DNA from: Candidatus Latescibacterota bacterium
Lineage (GTDB): Bacteria; Latescibacterota; UBA2968; UBA8231
NCBI GenBank assembly: GCA_003529325.1
Contig: DPVW01000144.1
Span: forward strand, 21,058 to 35,932
Reading direction: 5' to 3'
Length of the DNA: 14,875 nucleotides
Made by a program: the position numbers and the translations under genes. Under the pieces are notes generated by a model. The model made no database searches, had not been told where the DNA came from, and saw only the letters and a list, made by a program, of their open reading frames with translations. This document shows positions 7,206 to 14,875 of this stretch, piece after piece. How positions within the stretch are numbered: the stretch's first letter is position 1; each line of letters opens with the position of its first letter.

Positions 7206-7227
7206 GCAAGAAAAGGCTTAACCCATC

Positions 7228-7965
7228 GTGAGTGAAATTCCTGCAGACCGAGTTCGTATCGTCTTGGTCGAGCCGGCGGCACCCGGCAACATTGGTTCCG
7301 TTGCCAGAGTCATGAAGAATACCGGTTTCCGAGACTGGGCACTCGTCAACCCCGGGTTATGGCGTACACCGGAGGCGGAGTGGATGGCCCACGGTGCCAT
7401 CGACCGGCTCGATGGCGTTAGCGAGGTGGCCGACCTCGATGCAGCCATCAGCGACTGTCATCTCGTGATTGGTGCCTCCCATCGGGATGGGCGTTTCCGC
7501 GACGTGGAGACCGACTACCGGACGGTCCTGGCCGAAGCGGCGGCCATCGCTGCGACAGGTCACCGGATTGCGCTGCTGTTCGGTCGCGAAAAGGATGGTC
7601 TCTCACGCGACGAACTGTTGCGTTGCCAACGACTCATTCGCATCCCCTCCGCCGTGCCGTATCCGTCATTCAATCTGTCGCACGCGGTGCTGCTCGTTAC
7701 CTATGAACTGTTCCGCCGCCTCGGCGATCCACCACGGCAGCCCGAAGCTGCGCCATTGATTACAGCCGTGGGCTTGGATCGTCTGGTGCAACACGCCCTC
7801 GAGGCGATGGCGACTGTGGGTTTTACCCCGTTTAACAGCGACGTGCGAAACTTCGCACGCGTCCTACGTCGTTTTCTTTCGCGGGCGCCCCTGGAACGGC
7901 GGGATGCAGCCGTTCTCCACCGCATCTGCGGCCAGATCCAGAAGTTTGCCAAGCGGCGGGGCTGA
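7228..7965 (+). CDS. trmJ: TrmJ-like tRNA (cytidine/uridine-32) 2'-O-methyltransferase
   Basis: This cytoplasmic SPOUT-class enzyme uses SAM to methylate the 2'-hydroxyl of tRNA position 32. Seen: the N-terminal RIVLVEPAAPGNIGSVARVM (10-29), carrying the motif 1 asparagine in GNIGS; motif 2 LFGREKDGLS (117-126); and motif 3 PSFNLSHAV (146-154), which forms the trefoil-knot SAM site. The tail (about 175-245, VGFTPFNSDVRNFARVLRR) matches the usual C-terminal extension. At 245 residues it has the family length. The start is GTG at 7228. The nearest purine-rich AAGG is about 12 nt away, so the RBS is weak. It is the only protein gene on the plus strand, converging on the hydrolase with 16 nt between stops and no clear shared terminator. 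The exact target nucleoside (C/U versus C only) cannot be told from sequence. Confidence 0.93.
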   Translation: MSEIPADRVRIVLVEPAAPGNIGSVARVMKNTGFRDWALVNPGLWRTPEAEWMAHGAIDRLDGVSEVADLDAAISDCHLVIGASHRDGRFRDVETDYRTVLAEAAAIAATGHRIALLFGREKDGLSRDELLRCQRLIRIPSAVPYPSFNLSHAVLLVTYELFRRLGDPPRQPEAAPLITAVGLDRLVQHALEAMATVGFTPFNSDVRNFARVLRRFLSRAPLERRDAAVLHRICGQIQKFAKRRG

Positions 7966-7981
7966 GTTTTTCGAGATCGAG

Positions 7982-8944
7982 CTATGGCTGCTCCACCAAC
8001 CACCTGCGGAACCACAGGAGAGCCCGGTCTTGCATCTGCGGCGAAAATGCGTGGCCCACATCGTCGGCGATCCACAGTTGCAACTTTTCGGGGGTGATTT
8101 GATAACTCTTTCTGGCGGCAGCGTGTGTTCGTCGAGCGGCTGCCGGTGTGACGTAGGGGTCCCGCTGCCCCGTCATCAGCAACAAGGGTCGGGGTGCCAG
8201 CATGGCGGCGACGACGGGGGCATCAAGGATGGACAGTTCCGGCATCTGTTCAAGAAAAGCTTCATGCACGGTGGCCGCTGCTGCGTTCTCTCTACGCAAG
8301 CGCTTCGTCAGAGGCAGTCCAGTAAAGATCAACTGCCAGCTGTCCGTGCTGAAAACATCCTGCCAGCTCAGTTGCCCTGAGACCGAAACAACACAGCCAA
8401 CACGCTCATCTACGGCTGCCAATAACAAGGATTCCATGCCACCCATGCTCAGACCCAACATGCCGACACGGGACATGTCGGCTTCGGGTCTCGTCGCCGC
8501 GTAGTCGAGGGCGCGCGTCAGGTCGTTAACGTACTCCCCCAGGACTCTTGGCAGGCCCTTTTCGCGAATCGCCTGTTCCGGATTCCCAGGGCGGTCTCCG
8601 TGATAGGGTCGGTCGATACTGATAACGAAAAAGCCGCTCTGCGACCACGTCGACAACAGATCCAGAGGTGCGTCGAGATCCTCTTTACGATTGGGAGAGC
8701 CCGGCATGCACAGGATGACGGGCAACGGTCGTGTATGGGCCAGTTCAGAATAACCGACGAGTGCGGGAATCGGTTGGCCCTGATGGCCACGGAATGTGAT
8801 GCGTTCCAGTACGGCATCACGTCGACGCCAACTCTCTTCAAGCTGCGCCGCAAGAGGTGTGTCGCCCGGCTGGGGCAAGGACAGCGCGGCGCGGATCTGG
8901 ACCGCTGTCACTGGCTCCTGTGTGCCACTGCAACCGCCGAACAC
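7982..8944 (-). CDS. Alpha/beta hydrolase, probably an exported lipoprotein
   Basis: This serine hydrolase has the dienelactone-hydrolase/acetyl-xylan-esterase-like layout. Counting from GTG 8944, the nucleophile elbow is GLSMGG (Ser166), the acid is probably Asp262 in TGQRDPYV, and His298 is in DVGHAF. LPVILCMPGSPNRKE and IDRPYHGDR give the oxyanion-side strands. The GTG start yields VFGGCSGT at once, which is the end of a lipobox. The frame continues upstream to a stop at 9001-8999 and encodes [18 protein letters not shown] from 8983, a convincing lipoprotein signal with arginines, a hydrophobic core and an acceptor Cys. It overlaps the gmd 3' end. No ATG, GTG or TTG is in frame there, although a GGAG precedes a GTC at 8986. 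The given start is the first standard codon and is probably too short. The substrate is unknown; an ester or peptide is likely. Confidence 0.85.
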   Translation of the reverse strand: MFGGCSGTQEPVTAVQIRAALSLPQPGDTPLAAQLEESWRRRDAVLERITFRGHQGQPIPALVGYSELAHTRPLPVILCMPGSPNRKEDLDAPLDLLSTWSQSGFFVISIDRPYHGDRPGNPEQAIREKGLPRVLGEYVNDLTRALDYAATRPEADMSRVGMLGLSMGGMESLLLAAVDERVGCVVSVSGQLSWQDVFSTDSWQLIFTGLPLTKRLRRENAAAATVHEAFLEQMPELSILDAPVVAAMLAPRPLLLMTGQRDPYVTPAAARRTHAAARKSYQITPEKLQLWIADDVGHAFSPQMQDRALLWFRRWLVEQP

Positions 8945-8970
8945 GAGGGCGACACACAGAAGACCAGCAG

Positions 8971-12805
<3,835 letters not shown>

Positions 12806-12809
12806 GGCC

Positions 12810-12814
12810 ACCTC
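12810..12814 (-). promoter_or_regulatory. Ribosome binding site deciding the gcvP start
   Basis: GAGGT ends 4 nt before ATG 12805. The upstream TTG at 12823, which overlaps the gcvT stop, has no comparable site in front of it. Confidence 0.55.
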
Positions 12815-12819
12815 AGTGG

Positions 12820-13968
12820 TCAAGTCGCGCTTCCCTTTTTTTGTGTTGTTCCCTTTTTCCGACGTCGCTTAACGCGCGATGGCACGAAGGGCAATTCCAC
12901 GACTTCCGCCTCGAGTCCGCCTCCCCGGCCGACTACCTGAAGCCTGTGTCCGCAGTCTGCATGAGCCTCGTCGACATAGGCCATGGCGATCCCTTGTTTG
13001 AGCACGGGAGAGTGCGTGCCACTCGTGATCTCACCCACGGGCCTAGCGCCGTCGACAACGCTTTGCTGAGCCCGTGGGATTCCCCTGGTCAACAGACGCA
13101 GGCCAAGCAGACGGCGCCGCACACCCTTCTGGCGTTGAAGGCGCAGGGCTTCCCGACCCGGAAAATCCGTCTCCTTGTCGAGCGCGAGGGTCCACTCCAA
13201 GCCGGCTTCGAGGGGCGTAATCTGTTCTGACAGTTCGTTTCCGTAGAGGCACAATCCCGCCTCCAACCGCAACGTGTCGCGCGCCGCCAGACCGGCTGGT
13301 CGGGCCCCTCCCCGTTGCAGCTGCTGCCACAGGTCCCGGGCCGCTGCGGCAGGACAGATGATCTCAAAACCGTCTTCGCCCGTATAGCCGCTGCGGCTGA
13401 CGAGCCACTCGCCTTGTTCCGTCGTCATCGTCAGACAGCGGAAGAATCCGAGCTCTTTCGATTCGGGGCCGATGGTGGCGGCCACAAGTGCCTCTGCTTC
13501 CGGTCCCTGGACTGCAATCATCGCCTCGCCGGGGGTGCGATCCACGATCGTGACGTCCCCTGCGTCAGTGCGTGTTGCGTGGTCCCGAATCCATGAAAGA
13601 TCATGGGTTGCGCGCGAAGCGTTGATGACCAGCAGATAGTCCTGCGGTGCGAGACAGTAGACGGCGAGATCATCGATGGCGCCACCACTGTCGTTGCACA
13701 TCACCGTGTAAGCCATACGTCCCGGTGACAGACGCTGCACATCATATGGCAAGAGACTGTCGAGAAAAGCCTCAGTCCCGGCGCCCCGTAAGGACAGGCG
13801 ACCCATGTGGCTGACATCGAATAGACCGACCTGTTCGCGGACGAGTCGGTGTTCGGCCTGAATGCCGGTGAATTGTACGGGCAATTCCCAGCCGGCGAAA
13901 TCGACGAGACGAGCGCCAGACCGCTGATGCTGGGCCCGCAGAGGCGTGGGACGAGGGGCCGTGTTCAA
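12820..13968 (-). CDS. gcvT: Aminomethyltransferase, glycine cleavage T protein
   Basis: It releases ammonia from the aminomethyl-lipoyl arm of GcvH and forms 5,10-methylene-tetrahydrofolate. Seen: the start LRAQHQRSGARLVDFAGWELP, VGLFDVSHMGRLSLRG (47-62), CNDSGGAIDDLAVY with the conserved aspartates near 97-101, RSGYTGEDGFEI, and the C-terminal domain VGEITSGTHSPVLKQGIAMAYV. The start TTG (13968) overlaps the coaE stop; a GAGCGGG just before it is a weak RBS. The family's usual end (VELPFVP) is followed by a lysine/arginine tail of about 18 residues (RVKRRRKKGTTQKKGSAT), giving 382 residues against about 364 in E. coli. It is followed by gcvP after 14 nt. Confidence 0.96.
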   Translation of the reverse strand: MNTAPRPTPLRAQHQRSGARLVDFAGWELPVQFTGIQAEHRLVREQVGLFDVSHMGRLSLRGAGTEAFLDSLLPYDVQRLSPGRMAYTVMCNDSGGAIDDLAVYCLAPQDYLLVINASRATHDLSWIRDHATRTDAGDVTIVDRTPGEAMIAVQGPEAEALVAATIGPESKELGFFRCLTMTTEQGEWLVSRSGYTGEDGFEIICPAAAARDLWQQLQRGGARPAGLAARDTLRLEAGLCLYGNELSEQITPLEAGLEWTLALDKETDFPGREALRLQRQKGVRRRLLGLRLLTRGIPRAQQSVVDGARPVGEITSGTHSPVLKQGIAMAYVDEAHADCGHRLQVVGRGGGLEAEVVELPFVPSRVKRRRKKGTTQKKGSAT

Positions 13969-14564
13969 CCCGCTCGATTGCCTGTAGTGAGGTGATTCCA
14001 GATCTGATCTGCCATGGAGCGAAGGTCGTCGAGGCTGCCATTGTTGTCCACAGTTTCGAAGCGGCCGACACGCTGTGAAGACGAAAACTGTGCCTTCTGC
14101 CGTTCATGGACCTCGTCAACATCCAGATCACGGCTTGCGGCGACGCGCCTGGCTGCCTCCTGGGCATCGGTGGTGACGACAAAGACGTGTGCAAACCAGG
14201 ATTCGATGCCCCACTCAAAAACCAGTGGGGCATCGAATACGGTCACTGCGGAATTCGACTCTGCAGCCGACAATTCTGCCTTGATCAGGGGTTGCAGATG
14301 TGGCCGGACGAGTGCTTCCAATCGTCGTCGACCCGCCTCGTCGACCAGGGCCCGACGGGCGAGTTGGCGGCGATTGAGTTCACCGGCAGCGCCTATCAGG
14401 TCGCTGCCGAAGGCGCTGGCCAACTGCTGCTGCAACTCCACACTTTCGTCAACGACTCTGCGCGCCAACGCGTCGGCGTCGACTCTACGGGCGCCATGCT
14501 CCTCGAGTATGCGGGCAAAGGTTGACTTGCCGCTGCCGATGTTACCCGTGACGGCGACGAGCAC
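13965..14564 (-). CDS. coaE: Dephospho-CoA kinase
   Basis: It phosphorylates the 3'-hydroxyl of dephospho-CoA, the last step of coenzyme A synthesis, in the cytoplasm. Seen: P-loop GNIGSGKST (7-15), DADALARRVVD (33-43), LNRRQLARRALVDEAGRRRLEALVRP in the lid/CoA region, and FDAPLVFEWG followed by VVTTDAQEAARRVAASRDL. At 199 residues it is close to E. coli CoaE (206). The start is GTG 14564; a stop lies three codons upstream, so no other start is possible. AAGGT sits 3 nt before it. It begins 34 nt after the hflC stop and overlaps the start of gcvT. Confidence 0.95.
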   Translation of the reverse strand: MLVAVTGNIGSGKSTFARILEEHGARRVDADALARRVVDESVELQQQLASAFGSDLIGAAGELNRRQLARRALVDEAGRRRLEALVRPHLQPLIKAELSAAESNSAVTVFDAPLVFEWGIESWFAHVFVVTTDAQEAARRVAASRDLDVDEVHERQKAQFSSSQRVGRFETVDNNGSLDDLRSMADQIWNHLTTGNRAG

Positions 14565-14598
14565 TGTACCTTAACTCGCGCGATTGCCGGCGTCGCCG

Positions 14599-14875
14599 TC
14601 AGCGCCCCTTCAGGAAGCGGAAAAAATCAGTATCGGCAGGCTGGACCAAGATTGTCTTCTCGTCCAGAGAGGTTTCGTAGGCTTCCAGAGTACGGGTGAA
14701 TTCATAGAAGTCAGGATCTTTGTTAAATGCATTAGCATAAATTTCCAGTGCCTTCGCTTCTCCTTCGCCACGGATTTCTTGAGACTCTTTATATGCAGTA
14801 GCCAAAATAATGGTTTTATCTTTTTCTGTTAATGCACGAATCTTTTGTGCCTCTTCTTCTCCTTCAGATCGGAAT
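14599..14875 (-). CDS. hflC: HflC, 3' end (partial at the window edge)
   Basis: This is the last 91 residues of an SPFH/band-7 protein that, with HflK, forms a periplasm-facing membrane complex around the FtsH protease. Seen: the charged helix EEEAQKIRALTEKDKTIILA, then EIRGEGEAKALEIYANAFNK, DPDFYEFTRTLEAYETSL and the end ILVQPADTDFFRFLKG, which matches the C-terminus of HflC. The frame is open to the edge, so the N-terminal membrane anchor and SPFH domain lie outside. The segment is AT-rich (37.5% GC over 14701-14820) and uses codons such as TTA, ATT and GAA, unlike the GC-rich genes downstream. Adjacency to coaE is not the usual hflK-hflC context. Confidence 0.9.
   Translation of the reverse strand, partial: FRSEGEEEAQKIRALTEKDKTIILATAYKESQEIRGEGEAKALEIYANAFNKDPDFYEFTRTLEAYETSLDEKTILVQPADTDFFRFLKGR

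Larger units (their letters stand above)
6818..7227. other. Divergent intergenic region, no protein gene seen
   Basis: The frame open for 159 codons on the minus strand (6492-6971) runs through the ABC exporter in the wrong frame and has no family likeness, so I treat it as chance. The region instead holds dense inverted repeats and a terminator, described separately. I could not pick out a convincing -35/-10 pair on either strand. Confidence 0.6.

Noticed and set aside
12823..14564. Glycine riboswitch expected for gcv genes
   Set aside because: gcvT directly overlaps coaE, leaving no leader. No glycine riboswitch core was seen upstream of coaE either.

Overview
This is a gene-dense bacterial window of high GC (a hand count at 13141-13200 gives 39/60). 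It suggests a Gram-negative heterotroph, because it holds an hflC 3' end, a lipoprotein-type signal sequence, Gmd and a single-chain GcvP of gammaproteobacterial length. The phylum cannot be fixed from sequence alone. The paired M16 peptidase genes resemble the YmfF/YmfH pair best known from Firmicutes, so I do not commit to Proteobacteria.

Right block (minus strand, transcribed 14875 to 7982): hflC 3' end, coaE, gcvT, gcvP, gmd, alpha/beta hydrolase. Gaps run from 34 nt down to short overlaps (coaE/gcvT, gcvP/gmd), as in one transcription unit. It combines CoA synthesis, two of the four glycine cleavage proteins (no gcvH or lpd in view) and GDP-mannose dehydration. The hydrolase frame continues upstream into a lipoprotein signal sequence that overlaps the end of gmd but has no standard start codon. 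The hflC end is far more AT-rich than the rest (37.5% GC over 14701-14820).

Middle: trmJ (plus strand) converges on the hydrolase with a 16-nt gap. Between trmJ and the divergent ABC exporter is a gene-free stretch of about 470 bp. It holds a rod-like set of nested complementary segments (6834-6960), an intrinsic terminator with T8 (6970-7017), and a second cluster of hairpins in the trmJ leader (7023-7205). The first two look like a small structured RNA gene on the plus strand.

Left block (minus strand, transcribed 6754 to 1): an MsbA-like ABC half-transporter, an unrecognised 390-residue protein with a strong RBS, an inactive M16 partner, a catalytic M16 peptidase, a THUMP protein with an eroded methyltransferase domain, and at the window edge the first 19 codons of what may be an ABC ATPase. 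Exporter plus an unequal M16 pair recalls peptide-maturation clusters such as AlbE/AlbF of subtilosin, but I see no precursor peptide here.

A recurring oddity is that three genes (inactive M16 subunit, ABC exporter, hydrolase) have coding sequence continuing upstream of the first ATG/GTG/TTG. In the M16 case a good Shine-Dalgarno points at CTG.
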